Below are positions 22,266 through 32,416 of a stretch of 64,000 nt of DNA, in pieces. Position 1 is the first letter of the stretch, and each line of letters starts with the position of its first letter. Below the pieces are notes generated by a model that did no database searches, was not told the origin of the DNA, and saw nothing but the letters and a program-made list of their open reading frames with translations. This DNA comes from Cafeteria roenbergensis. Taxonomy: Eukaryota > Sar > Bigyra > Bicosoecida > Cafeteriaceae. A program made the translations under genes and the position numbers. The DNA lies in assembly GCA_008330645.1 (NCBI GenBank), contig VLTN01000016.1, positions 372,001 to 436,000 of the forward strand, read 5' to 3'.

Positions 22266-23843
22266 TCACTCGTTGCCGCGAGCTGGCATCACAGCCGCCA
22301 GAATGTCGTACGGGACCAGCTCGACCTCGTCCGCTGAGCCGCCCCCCCTGCCCGAGCCAGGCCTGCTCGTCGACGACGTTGAGGGCGACCAGTCCTGAGA
22401 CACCACTTGGATCGCCGCAGACTCCCCGAGCAGCGCTCCGCGAAGTTCTGTGCTGTCCGGCTCAGCAGTCTGCTTCGCGAGGAAGTTTCCGCGAAGGTAG
22501 GCGGCCAGTGCCAGCCCGACGATTGCCACTGCCGCCCCCTTGGCCCAGCTGAAAGCTTCGCCCAGAACTGCAACGCACGAGGGGAGCCTCTGGGGACGAG
22601 GGGATTGCACTGCACCGGCGTGCAAACTGGCTGCGCGAAACAATTTCCCGCTGCATGAAGTGAGCTCAGCGTCAAGCAGCCCTCACCAACGTATGCCGCC
22701 ATAGCCGTCGCCAGGCGCACCGCCGAGTTGAGCATAGCGAAAAAGAAAGCGCTCTTCTCGCGAATGACGACGAAGCGTCCCGTCCGGGACACAAGCTTGG
22801 ACATGACGGCCCCGCTGCATACCATCGCGAAGGCGGCGGTGGAGCCGTGAAGGCCGACGTTGCCCAGCACGGGCCCCCATTGCTTCCACTCGCCCGTCGC
22901 CATCACCAGGATGGGGGTGAGGACGGAGGGCACAATCGAGTAGAACATGGCGAGCTCCAGCGCCCCGAACATGCCGGGCACCTTCTGGTCTTTGAGGACG
23001 CACTCAGCCAGAACGGCGTTGGCAGCAACAAGCGCCGCGGCGACGACTGTGCACGCGAGGCCGGGAAGCAAGCTGCTGTGGCAAGGCGGCGCGTGGCAGG
23101 CCGAGCTGGGCTTGGAGCCTGCTGCGACGATCGACATTCCAACCGTGGCAAGGACCGCCGCGGTGTAGTGCCAGGCTCCGAAGCGTTTCTTCAGGAACAA
23201 GCGCGAGAACAGGATGTTGAACACGATGTCAGACGAGCTGGCCACGACGAAGATCGAAGCGGGCAGCATCGACAGCGCCAGGAGCCGCAGCGTGTTTGCG
23301 GCAGTGGTCACCACCCCCAGCACCATGTAGGCGCGCAGGCGCGGCCACGGGATCCTGCGGGGCGCGGGTGGAGCAGGTCGAAACGTGGGGGCGCCTCGCT
23401 GTCGCGCTCGATCCGTCGAGCACCGCGGCAGCAAGGGCCCACCTGAAGCCGCAACCGCGCGCGCGTCGCGGCGCCTTGGCACAAAAAGACCAGTGGCTCA
23501 TTTCTGGCGCCATCGCCAGGGCTTGCGCCCTTGCATGCGCGCGCGCAAAGCCTGGTGCCGCAGTCGCGAGTTGAAGATGCGGTGTTGCCGTTTGCCGCTG
23601 GTCGGCGCCGGCTCACGAGTAGCAGCGGTTGTCCGCGGCGGCCTTGCGCGCAGCCATAGGGCCCCACGCACCCACTGCAACAAGGGGCCAGTACGACTGC
23701 ACTAGGAAGGCGCTGAAGAGCGCCAGGTCAACGCCCCAAAAGCGCATCGACTTGACGAACAGCACCTCGCCCGATGCTCCCACCAAGACGCCCAAGATCG
23801 CGGCGGCGAGGCCCAGCTCCTTCCAAGGAAGCCACCCCAGCAT
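22266..23843 (-). CDS. Drug/metabolite transporter superfamily membrane protein (SLC35/EamA-like)
   Basis: Exons 23843-23617, 23354-22687 and 22567-22266 join with matching phases to give 398 residues, the usual size of a ten-helix DMT permease. Exon 1 begins MLGWLPWKELGLAAAILGVL, the first hydrophobic helix. Exon 2 carries RLLALSMLPASIFVVASSSD and FNILFSRLFLKKRFGAWHYT, then AAVLATVGMSIVAAG. This helix-loop-helix with charged LFLKKRF is typical of nucleotide-sugar and related SLC35-like carriers. Exon 3 carries the last helix (AKGAAVAIVGLALAAYL) and a hydrophilic tail. Substrate and membrane (Golgi, ER or plastid) cannot be told from sequence. A chloroquine-resistance-transporter-like protein is an alternative within the same superfamily. 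Confidence 0.82.
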
Positions 23844-24259
23844 CGCGTTTCCCTTGGCCTTCGGGCGAACGGGGGTGCCCTCGTGCGGCGCCAGGCTGAC
23901 ACGCCAATTGCTCTGTCGGCGGTTGGCGACTCGACAATCGCCGGGCCGACAGATGAAAGGCTTACCGGTGCTGCAAACGCAGGGGCACCGCTGCTAGGGC
24001 GGTTCGTGGCAGAAGGCCCTCGACGAACAGCTGCCCCCTCCCGCCCCCCCACCTTGCAACGTCGCAGTTCACCTGGTTGCGCTCCGTGACCAAAGTTGCT
24101 TGCGACCCAGTGCTGGGCAGAATCTGGCAAGTCTCCGCCAACCACCCCGGCACACACACGCACACACACGCGCATACATGCACACACGCACGGCCGGGTG
24201 CTGAAAGGCTCTATCACGCAACACTGTCTACGGGCGAGCCCGCCCATTCTCCGAGGGCC
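23844..24259. other. Intergenic region between GT61 gene and DMT transporter
   Basis: These 416 bp hold the GT61 3' flank and the DMT upstream region, both genes on the minus strand. A CCAAT motif in minus-strand sense lies near 23907. A CA-rich tract spans about 24151-24193. No further gene was seen. Confidence 0.4.
24151..24193. repeat. (CA)n-rich microsatellite
   Basis: Repeated CACA units with G or T interruptions on the plus strand, downstream of the GT61 stop codon. Confidence 0.75.
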
Positions 24260-26149
24260 CTACGGACTGTTGACGCGGGTGCCAACGTCAAAAGCGGGTT
24301 GCCAAGCGAGCTCGGCCGGGACTGGCAGCGGATCTCGCTCCAGGTCCGACAGCGCATCCCACCCCCCGTTGGCCGCCGCGTGGTCCTCAAGCAGCTGACA
24401 AAACCGGCGCGCCTCGTGCAGACCCCGCCGTACCGCGCTGACCACAAAGCCGACGTCGGCCTTCGTGCCTTGCCAGGGCTCCGCCTCTGGCGAGGTGGCC
24501 CTCCACCTGTAGTAGGCGAGGCCGGTGTGGGAAGCCACGTTTCCCATGCCCTTGGGGGGCGCCTTGCCGTCGAGGTACTCGTGCAGCTCCACCATGGCGC
24601 CGCCGGGCTCCATGAACATGGACCACGTGAGCGCGGCGCCGTGCATCCCCAGAAGCACGGTGGTGTTGTGGATCACACGCATCTGGTCCGGCCACGACAG
24701 CGCGGACAGGTCTACCGCCTGCACGCGGACGCCCTTTGGCAGTTCTCTGCGCAGGCCAGCAACGACCTCCGCTTCGTTTGCAAGCTGCCTCTGAATCCCC
24801 AGCTTTTTGTACACCGCAGACTTGACGCGGGATGCAATTGTCACCACCGGGCCGGACCCATCCGGCAGGGGGGTGTCGGGGATTGTGCAGCCGTCTCCGA
24901 AGCGACGCCTCACCGTGGCGAGCGAGTCGGCCGGCCCCCGCTTCAGCGCAGAGGCGAACATTAGACCGCGCAGCTCCAAAAAGAGCGGCGATGCGCGCTT
25001 GCACGGCGTGAACTTCCAGTAGTGGTGCCACAGCGGGCCCGCCGGGTTGGCCATGGGCACCAGCAGCGAGCGAAACCGGGGCATGGGCCACGTCGCGTCC
25101 AGGAGCATGGCCTGCCACTGGGCGGAGGAGTGGACGCCCGCCCCGCCGATGGACCTCCACAGCTCCGCGTACGGCCCCAGGTCGAATCGGCCGGTGAGGA
25201 CGATGCGCACGCGCCTGGGGTCCGCGCCCGCGCCCCGAATGGCCAGGTAGGCGGACACGATGTCCGCGGTGCAGTGGAAGGGGGTGTAACGGGGCGGGCC
25301 GCAGTCGCGGTGCACAGTGAGCAGCCACTCGTCCGCGTCAGAGTCGCCAGCGGCGTCGGACGGGTGCGGGCCCGTCACGGGGCGGACGGGCAGCACGGCG
25401 AACTTTGCGCTGGACGTGAGCACCTCCGGAACGAGAGAGCAGCGGGGGAGCACGAACGGGGCGAAATCGCGCGTGAGAGCGCGCTCAATCACGGGCCGGA
25501 TCACCTCGCAGTACTTCACGGCCTGTCCGGGGCGCTGCATGCAGTAGGCGCCCACGCCCGCCGGCCCGACGATGGAGGGGTCCGCTCGACACAGGACCGT
25601 CGGCTGCGCGCCGCTGATCGAGGTGCCGAGGAAATCCTGGCTCACGCACGCAGGCTCGGGCTGGGTTGCGAGCAGCGGGTCCCACAGGCGGCGCCACGGC
25701 TCTGGGTTGTACGCCAAGCCCTCCACCGGGCTCCTGCGGCTTTCGTTGCGCGCTCCCGCTGTGGAGTCGCCGGCGCTTCCTGGAGCCCCCACAGCGTCCC
25801 GCTGCACTTGCGCCACGGGACCGACGGAGGTGTCCGGCCGCGGTTCGGGCGACTCTCTCGGCTGGCCTCGCAGCGCGGGCTCCGGTGGCGGTGGAGAGGG
25901 AAGCGCAGTCGCCGCTCCCGGCACCTCGCCCTCGTTCCGGACCTTTGGGCCGCGGGCTGCCCACGATTGCGTCCTGGCTCCGGTGACGGAGCCTGTCCAC
26001 CGATCGGCGGCGCTGTTTCGCTAGGCGACCCCGGCCGCAGCGGCAAGCACGCCCAGTCCGACAAACACAAGCGCGACTGACTTGACCGTCGAGCTCTGGC
26101 ACGTTGTGCGTGCGGCCGTGGCAGGCCGCCTTCGAGTGCCCACGGCCAT
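24260..26149 (-). CDS. Family GT61-like glycosyltransferase with one in-frame TAG after the membrane anchor
   Basis: GT61 enzymes transfer sugars such as xylose or GlcNAc in the ER or Golgi lumen. The catalytic region is a continuous frame containing ADIVSAYLAI, VLTGRFDLGPYAELWRSIGG, a Cys-rich FTPCKRA segment and the family hallmark TVLLGMHGAALTWSMFMEPG, followed by GLAYYRWRATSPEAEPWQG. Upstream in the same frame, an ATG at 26149 starts a short basic N-terminus and a hydrophobic segment (SVALVFVGLGVLAAAAGVA), ideal for a type II signal anchor. A TAG at 26023-26021 separates the anchor from the catalytic frame. I could not find a GT-AG intron of normal size that removes it in frame. The choices are a sequence error, an unusual intron, readthrough or a recent pseudogene. 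The first in-frame ATG after the TAG would remove conserved sequence. Confidence 0.75.
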
Positions 26150-26546
26150 GGCTCCGCCGCCCGTGTACCCTCCCCTCCTCCGACCGGTGAGCTTGCTCGC
26201 AGCGTCGTCCCGCTGAGGCAGGTGGCGGGAATTGTCCCCGACCTGCCGGCCTCGCCCGCCATATTTGCGATGCGCGAATATGCTTGGCGGCGGCGCAAAG
26301 CACCCTGCGCATCGCTGCGCTGGCTGCGGCGATTCAGGCTCCGACCAAGCAGGGCCTTGGGTTCCAGCTGCGCGGCTTTCCATCGCAGGCGCGTGCGCCT
26401 GGCAGCGCAGAGTGCTCGCCGCGGGCCAGTTTGCGGGCTCAACGCTCGGCGTCTGCAACCGACCGCCTTTGGCGGCGCGAGCGTCCCGCGCGCCTCAGCC
26501 ACGCAACGGGCGAGCCCCAGCGATTGGTCTGCAGCCCCATTGCAGC
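26150..26546. promoter_or_regulatory. Shared upstream region of GT61 and LRR genes with a palindrome
   Basis: These 397 bp lie between divergent starts. At 26260-26282 there is an AT-richer imperfect palindrome with arms CATATTTGCG and CGCGAATATG, one mismatch and a 3-nt spacer. An ATTGG pentamer lies near 26523, about 24 bp before the LRR start. The regulatory role is inference. Confidence 0.4.
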
Positions 26547-29500
26547 ATGGAGACCGACGTAGTCGGCATCATGATCGACGAGCAGCGCCGCCTTGCCGGC
26601 CTTCCGGCGGACGAAAAGGCAGGAGCGAGTCCCGGTCGCCCGATTTCGTTGTCCCGGGGGCCGGGCAAGCTCTCCAAGCCCGACCCGGCCCGGTACAACC
26701 GCATGCGCCCGCGGGTGCTGGTGGCCGCGTCTCCCCCGCGGCGCGCCCTTGCGGACACGGGGCCGGGGGGCTTTGCGGCCGGTGCCGCCTCGGCCTCCGC
26801 TGAGCGCGCGGCATCGCACGTCCGATACGAGCGCATCTTGACCAGGGACAGGAAGCCCCGCGCGTCAGAGGTGCGGGGCCGCGTACAGCGCGAGCTGGCG
26901 GGCGAGGAAGGCTGGACGCCGGCGCGGGCGCGACAAGCACTCGCCAGCTCAGACGAGTCCAAAGCGTCCTCGCGCGGCCGCAGCCCTCCCTCGCGCCCCC
27001 ACCGTCCCGAGGGCAGCGCCCGCCCTGGAGGCGGCGCCCGCCCGGACTCCCCCTCCTCCTCCTCGTCGTCGTCGTCGTCGTCGGAAGGCGGCGACTCCAG
27101 CCACTCGGCAGCTGCCCCCGCCGGGCCGGCTTCGGGGCCGACGAAACCGGCGGAGGACCTGCTCCTGCCGCTGTGGGCATACCTCTCCGCCTGCGACGCG
27201 GCCAGACACCCGCCGATGCGGAGGATAACGGCAGGGCTGCGCGCCGCCGCGGAGGCCGGGGAGGCGGAGCTGGACCTGAGAGGGGAGGCCCTCGCCGACG
27301 TCGACGCGAGGGCGCTGGCCGCGGCGCTGCGCCGCGCGCCAGCACTCACAGCCCTGCGCCTCTGCGGCTGTGGCATGAGCGTGGAAGGGTCCGCCACGGT
27401 CATGGCGGCGCTCGCGGACTCACTTCGCGTGCTGGCAGAGCTGGAGCACACACGTGGCCTAGGCTCCTGCGCACGGGGCAGAGCCGTTCGCCGCAGCCTC
27501 CAGCCCACGATACCGCCGCTGGCGACGCAGCGCGTGGGACAGGCGGCCCTGCCCTCGCCCCGACCCCCGCACTCCCCTACCCGCGGCAGAGCTGCCGCCG
27601 CAGGGGCCGCCCCGGTGCCCTCCCCTCGATTTGCAGCCGCCTCTGCCGCCTCCGCTGCTGCTGCTGCTGCCACCGCCGCCGCCGCCGCCGCCATCACCGG
27701 CGCCGGGGCTCGACAGCCCTCCTCCCACTTCTCTGGCCTGCGTCCTGCCGCCATGGCGCTGCAGCCAGGCTCCCCTTCGCGGGCTGCAGCCACGCCCCCG
27801 GCACGGGGCGCCCACACCGACCCCGGCCTCCCGGGCGCCAAGCCTGCCCGCAGCCCCCGGAATGGGCCCGGGTCGGCATCGCCCCGGCGATCCGGACTCG
27901 CCCCAAGGCAGAGCCCGCGAAGTGGAAGAGCTATCGTGGCCCGAGCAGGGGCGTCTCTCACCACGGACGCCGTGGGCGAGGCCATCCGGGCAGAGCTGCT
28001 AAGCCTATCCGCAGCCGGACGGCACGGGGCGGAGTCGCGCTCCGGCGGCGGCCGCCAGCTGACGCCGTTTGCAGCCGCGGGCAGGCCCGGCAGCGTGCTT
28101 CGGCTGAGCAAAAGTGGAAGCGCGTCGGGCACGCGCGGCAGCCCTGCGCTCTCGGGCGCTCGCAGCGGCAGCGGCGGCGGCGTGGTCGGCGGCGGCGGCA
28201 GCGGCGCTCCTGGCGGCAGCGGGGCGGGGTTCGGTGGGGCAGGGGGCGGGGCTGCGGGGGGGGGAGGCAGCGGCTCTTGGGCCCTCTCTGACGACGCGCC
28301 TGCTCTCCCTCTGCTGGCCATTCCGCTGGTGAGCGACTCGCCGACGCGTCACTCCGCCTTCTTCGCGTCGGCTGGGCCGTCGACGCCCTCCCGCCGGAGC
28401 GCCAGTCTTGCCGTCAAGGCGGGCAGGGACGGCTCTGCAATGCAAGTTGACCTCAAGTCGTCCCTGGCAGAGCTCCGGTGCATCGACCTGAGCTACAATG
28501 ACCTTTGCGCCCGAGGAGAAGCGGCAGCAGCGTGGTCGTTCGTCGACGTGGTTTGCTTTGCGCCGGAGCTGGAGTCGCTGCGGCTGCGCCGCACGGGCGT
28601 GCCCCCCGCCGTGCTGGCCGCCCTCTCGGCCACGCTGCTCTCCGGCCTGCAAGCATCTCGAATTCCCAATCCCGCGGCCAGGCCTAACCGCGGCGCCGTC
28701 CGCAGCCTCGAGGACCTCCACCTCTCTGCGCTCTGCAGCCGCACCTGGCCGCTGCCGCTGACGGAGCTGGACCTCGGGGGGTGCCCACTGGGCGAGGCGG
28801 GCCTGGGCTCGCTGGTGTCCCTGCTGGAGCAGCCCACGATGCGCCTCCGCAGCCTGACGCTTGCGGGGTGCGACCTGGGAAGGGCATCCCCTGCTGCGTC
28901 GGAGCGCGCAGGCGCGCCAGCCAGCGCAGAGCGCGCAGGCGCGCCAGCCAAGGCGGAGCACGGCAGAGCCAGCGGCAGCGCCGGGGCGGGCGCCAGCAGC
29001 AGCGGGGCCGGGCGCGCCGGCCAAGGCGGGGGTCACGCTGGGCGCGTGCAGGCGCTGCTCGGCCTGCTTGCGGGGCCAGCAGGCAGCGAGCTGAGGCTTC
29101 TGGACCTGAGCGAGTGCGGGCTGTCCGACGCCTCCACGGCAGACGCGCTGGCCAGGCTGCTGCGGAGCGACGCGCCTTTGAGATGCCTGTGTCTGGCGGG
29201 CAACAGGCTGGGCATGGCGACGGCAGTGGCTCTGACGGGGGCCCTCCCTGCCGCCGCGGACCTGTGCGAGCTAGACGTTGGCCGCAACCCACTTGGTCTG
29301 GAGGGCACCGCGCTCGTCCTTGCGGCTGTGGGCGCGGCGCAACTGCACACGCTGCGGCTCGACTGCACGCTCGGCGCCCTGGACTCGTCGCCCGTCACCC
29401 CCCCTGCAGCCGAGGCGGCACTGCTCGGCGCCAGGATCGGAGGACCTCCCGGGCCCGCTGGGCCTGCCGCGGCCCCCGCCTCCCCGGCTGGATCTGGATC

Positions 29501-32167
29501 TGGATCTGGAGCCACCGCCACCGCCACCGCCACCGCCACGGCCGCAACAGCATCAGCAGCATCAGCAGCGGGCCCGGGCAAGGGCAGCCAGGCCACTCGC
29601 CCCCTCAAGAAGGCGGCCTCTTCTCCGGCTCGCCGACCAAGGGCGCCCGCTCCCCCTGCAAAGCGGTCGGCGCCCAAGCCCGTCCCGCCTGTCCCGGCCC
29701 CGACCGACCAGCCTGCAGCTGCCAGCCCCCGCACCGCATCGGCGCCGCACTCGCCAGAGCGCCCAGGCGGGTCCCCGGGTCTCGGCCCGGCAGAGCCTGC
29801 AGACCTCGCTCCTCTGCTGGCGCGGCTCCACGGTGGCGCTGCGCTCCGGTTCCTGGCCTCGCTCAGCAGGGCGGTGGCGCTGAGGCGGGCGCAGGCGAAC
29901 ATCAATGCCAGGATGCCGCGCGTGGAGGCGTCGTGGGCGGAAGGCGACTGGGAGGCGGCGCAGCCGGGCGGACGACAGTCGGCGCCTTGGGGAGTTTCGC
30001 CCCGGGCTGTTGACGCTGGCAGGATCGTGGAGGACGCAGCAGTGGAGGCCGCCCTTGCAGCAGCAGCTTCGTCAGCGTCTCCTGCTGCTGCACCAGCTGC
30101 TGCTGCCGCGGGTCGCGCTGCGCCGGCGCTTCCCGCCGGACTAGCCTTGCCAGGCACCGTCGCGGGGCAGCAGGAGGGCGACGCAGCGGCGGTGGAGGCC
30201 GAGGGCGAGGAGAACAGCCCCCGGCACACCGGTGTCCTGCGGAGGCGCCCCGAGACGGCCAGCTCCGGGCGGATGCTGGACGGGCCGAAGCACGTGTTCG
30301 CGGCCTTCAACGCTGACTGGCTTGCGATGCAGCTCGAGAGGGCGGTGCCGGACAGCACCACGCTCTCCGCGATCAGGGACACGATTGAGAGCCGGTACAT
30401 TTGTGTCAGCGACGCGTTCCTCTTCTACAGCGCCCTCGGCGGCGCCCATGCGTCCACCATGAGCGAGCACGTGAGCCCACGCCGTTCCCCGCAGCGACCC
30501 GCTTGCGTTTGCTCGTTGTTTGCGTCGTGGAGCGCGCAGCGCGGCGGCGAGTCGGGCGCGCTGCCGCCATCTGGGCGGTCGCCGCGCGGGACCCGCTCGC
30601 CGCGCTTTGAGCAGCCGCGACCCACCTTGGCTTGCTTCCCTGCCTGCTGCCGCCGCGCTCGCAGGTGTTCCGGTGGCTGCTGCTCCGCGTCGGGCTGGCC
30701 AGCGGGGAGTCCAGCCCCGTGTTCCGCTCCTTCCACGGGGCGGCGCTGCTGCTCGAGCGGGTTGCGGCCCTGCGGGCAAGGCGGATGTCCAGCTCTCGTG
30801 GCTCGATTTCCCAGTTGCAGGCGCATTCCCAGCGCCGCTCGAGTGGGGCCAGCATCAACAGTGGCAGCACCGCCGCCGCAGCTGCAGCTCCGCCAGGAGG
30901 AGCGACGACGCCAACAGCAACCGCTGCCGCCGCTGCTGCTGCTGCTGCTGCTGCCGGCCAGGACCGTGACCCGAAACGAGGCTTCTTCCAAGGCCGAACG
31001 GAGACCACGGCAGCCGCGTTGGGGTCACGGCCGGGCGCCGCCCATGGCCTGGGCCGAGCGAGGTTCACCGAGGCGCTTGTCACCGCCTCGCTCGTCAAGT
31101 CGGGCGGTCGCCTGCAGCTGGTGTCGACCGCGGCCGCAGGCCTGCGGGAGGTGCTGGACGACGGGCTGCTGCCAGCCCTGCGGGCAGACGCCGGTCCGGC
31201 AATGCCTGGCTCCATGCCGCTGGCAGACGCTTTCAGGCGCGATGTCGCGCTGCTGCGCCCCGTTGAGACGGAGCTGTTCCGCAGCATCCCAACGCTGATT
31301 CGGCTGCTTGAGGCGGCAGAGCTCGCTTCGGCGCCCAGGGCCGCGGGCAGGAGCCACGGAGCCGCCTCAAGGTCGGCTCGCTTCCCAGGCGGAGCCGACG
31401 CCTCTTCAGCGCCCCGGCCTGGGCTGCCAGCAGTGACCATGGCGGGATGGGTTCGCTTCTTGCGAGGCTGCGGCATGTTCCGAGCGCAGGACCGGCGGTG
31501 GGGCATGACGGTGTCTGAAGCGAAGTGGCACTTCGTTTCCGTGCAGAGCCCGTCGCTGGACACGTCCCCCCCTGAAGACGAGGACGACGACGCGCCCGCG
31601 CCAGCGCAGGGCGCCCTGAACGGAACGGGGTTTGCGGAGGCACTCGTGAGGTTGGCGGCCAGTCCGGGGTCGTGGCACCTCACTCCCGTGCGGGCGCTGC
31701 GCGTGGACCGCGAGATCAACGCCTCCAGCCCGACCACCGAAGGCGCCGGCAGCGACGGCGGGCGGCCCAGCGAGGAGGATGGGCTTGCGGCCGCGCAGCC
31801 TGCCGAGGGTAGCCAGACAAGCGCCGGCGCCGACTGCGCTGACAGCATCACGCCGGCGGCTGCCCCAGTGGCCGCGCAAGCCCATGGCGGCTCGCTGCGC
31901 GCCCTTGCCACCCTGTCGCTGGCCGAGAGGGTAATGTGGCTGCTGCGCGTGCTCGAGCACAGCGTGAGGCACGGTCAGGCGCACTGGCAGCTGGTGAGCG
32001 CCGCGGCGGCGGACGAGGCGGCCGCAGAGGTGTATGCCAGGCGGAGGGAGCTGCCAGCAGCGTGGATGTCGCTCTTTCACGCGACGGAGGCGTTCCGGAG
32101 ATGCGAGACTGAGCTGGCAGAGCGCTCCCCTGGACACGCCGGCTTCCAGCTGGCACCCATCGCCTGA
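26547..32167 (+). CDS. Large leucine-rich-repeat protein with protist-type C-terminal region
   Basis: Two exons, 26547-30470 and 30665-32167, join in phase 0 to give about 1,808 residues. The N-terminus begins METDVVGIMIDEQRRLAGLP. LRR-type segments occur near 27270-27420 (AELDLRGEAL, ALTALRLCGCG), 28470-28600 (LRCIDLSYNDL, LESLRLRRTGV) and 28700-29380 (LTELDLGGCPLG, LRLLDLSECGLS, LRCLCLAGNRLG, LCELDVGRNPLG). Long Ala/Pro/Ser-rich linkers separate them. The C-terminal part has SRYICVSDAFLFYSALGG and later VTMAGWVRFLRGCGMF. These resemble a paired helical region I recall in large LRR or IQ proteins of algae and other flagellated protists; this is a memory-based comparison. Function is unknown and a scaffold or ciliary role is only a guess. 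More introns in the linkers are possible. Confidence 0.75.
28902..28955 (+). repeat. Two 27-bp in-frame tandem units within the LRR gene
   Basis: Units start at 28902 and 28929. Each encodes a nine-residue ERAGAPA-type block, giving ERAGAPASA then ERAGAPAKA. They lie in a linker between leucine-rich repeats. Confidence 0.8.
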
Positions 32168-32416
32168 GCCTCTCGGCGATCCCAGGCGTGTGTGCGTGTG
32201 TGTGTTGTGGGCACGCCTGTGAACGGATCGCCGGGTCAACAAGTGGCTGGTTGCTCGTGCCGACTTCGCCCGACTTGCTCCTCCCTGCAAAGCCTCCACA
32301 GCGCGCACACACGCACCCGTGAGAACGTCCCCCCCGCCACCCTTTCCCCCCGACCAGAGACCGAGCCAGCCCACACCGCGAAAGGCGGCCTTCTTGCAAC
32401 GACGTATGCCCCTGGC
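32168..32416. other. Convergent intergenic region, TG-rich at its left end
   Basis: The 3' flank between the LRR gene and the next minus-strand gene contains a GTGTGTGCGTGTG-type tract near 32189-32208. No gene was seen. Confidence 0.45.

Noticed and set aside
22079-24193. Paired CA-rich tracts flanking the DMT transporter considered as terminal repeats of a mobile element
   Set aside because: They are simple microsatellites with no target duplication and no transposase, and the transporter is an ordinary spliced gene.
25922-25924. GTG as the start codon of the GT61 gene
   Set aside because: Non-ATG starts are not expected in a nuclear gene, and the in-frame ATG with a signal anchor lies upstream. 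The TAG problem is reported instead.
26021-26050. A 30-nt GT-AG intron removing the TAG in the GT61 gene
   Set aside because: It would keep frame but is far shorter than any other intron here and has no pyrimidine tract; splicing is unlikely.
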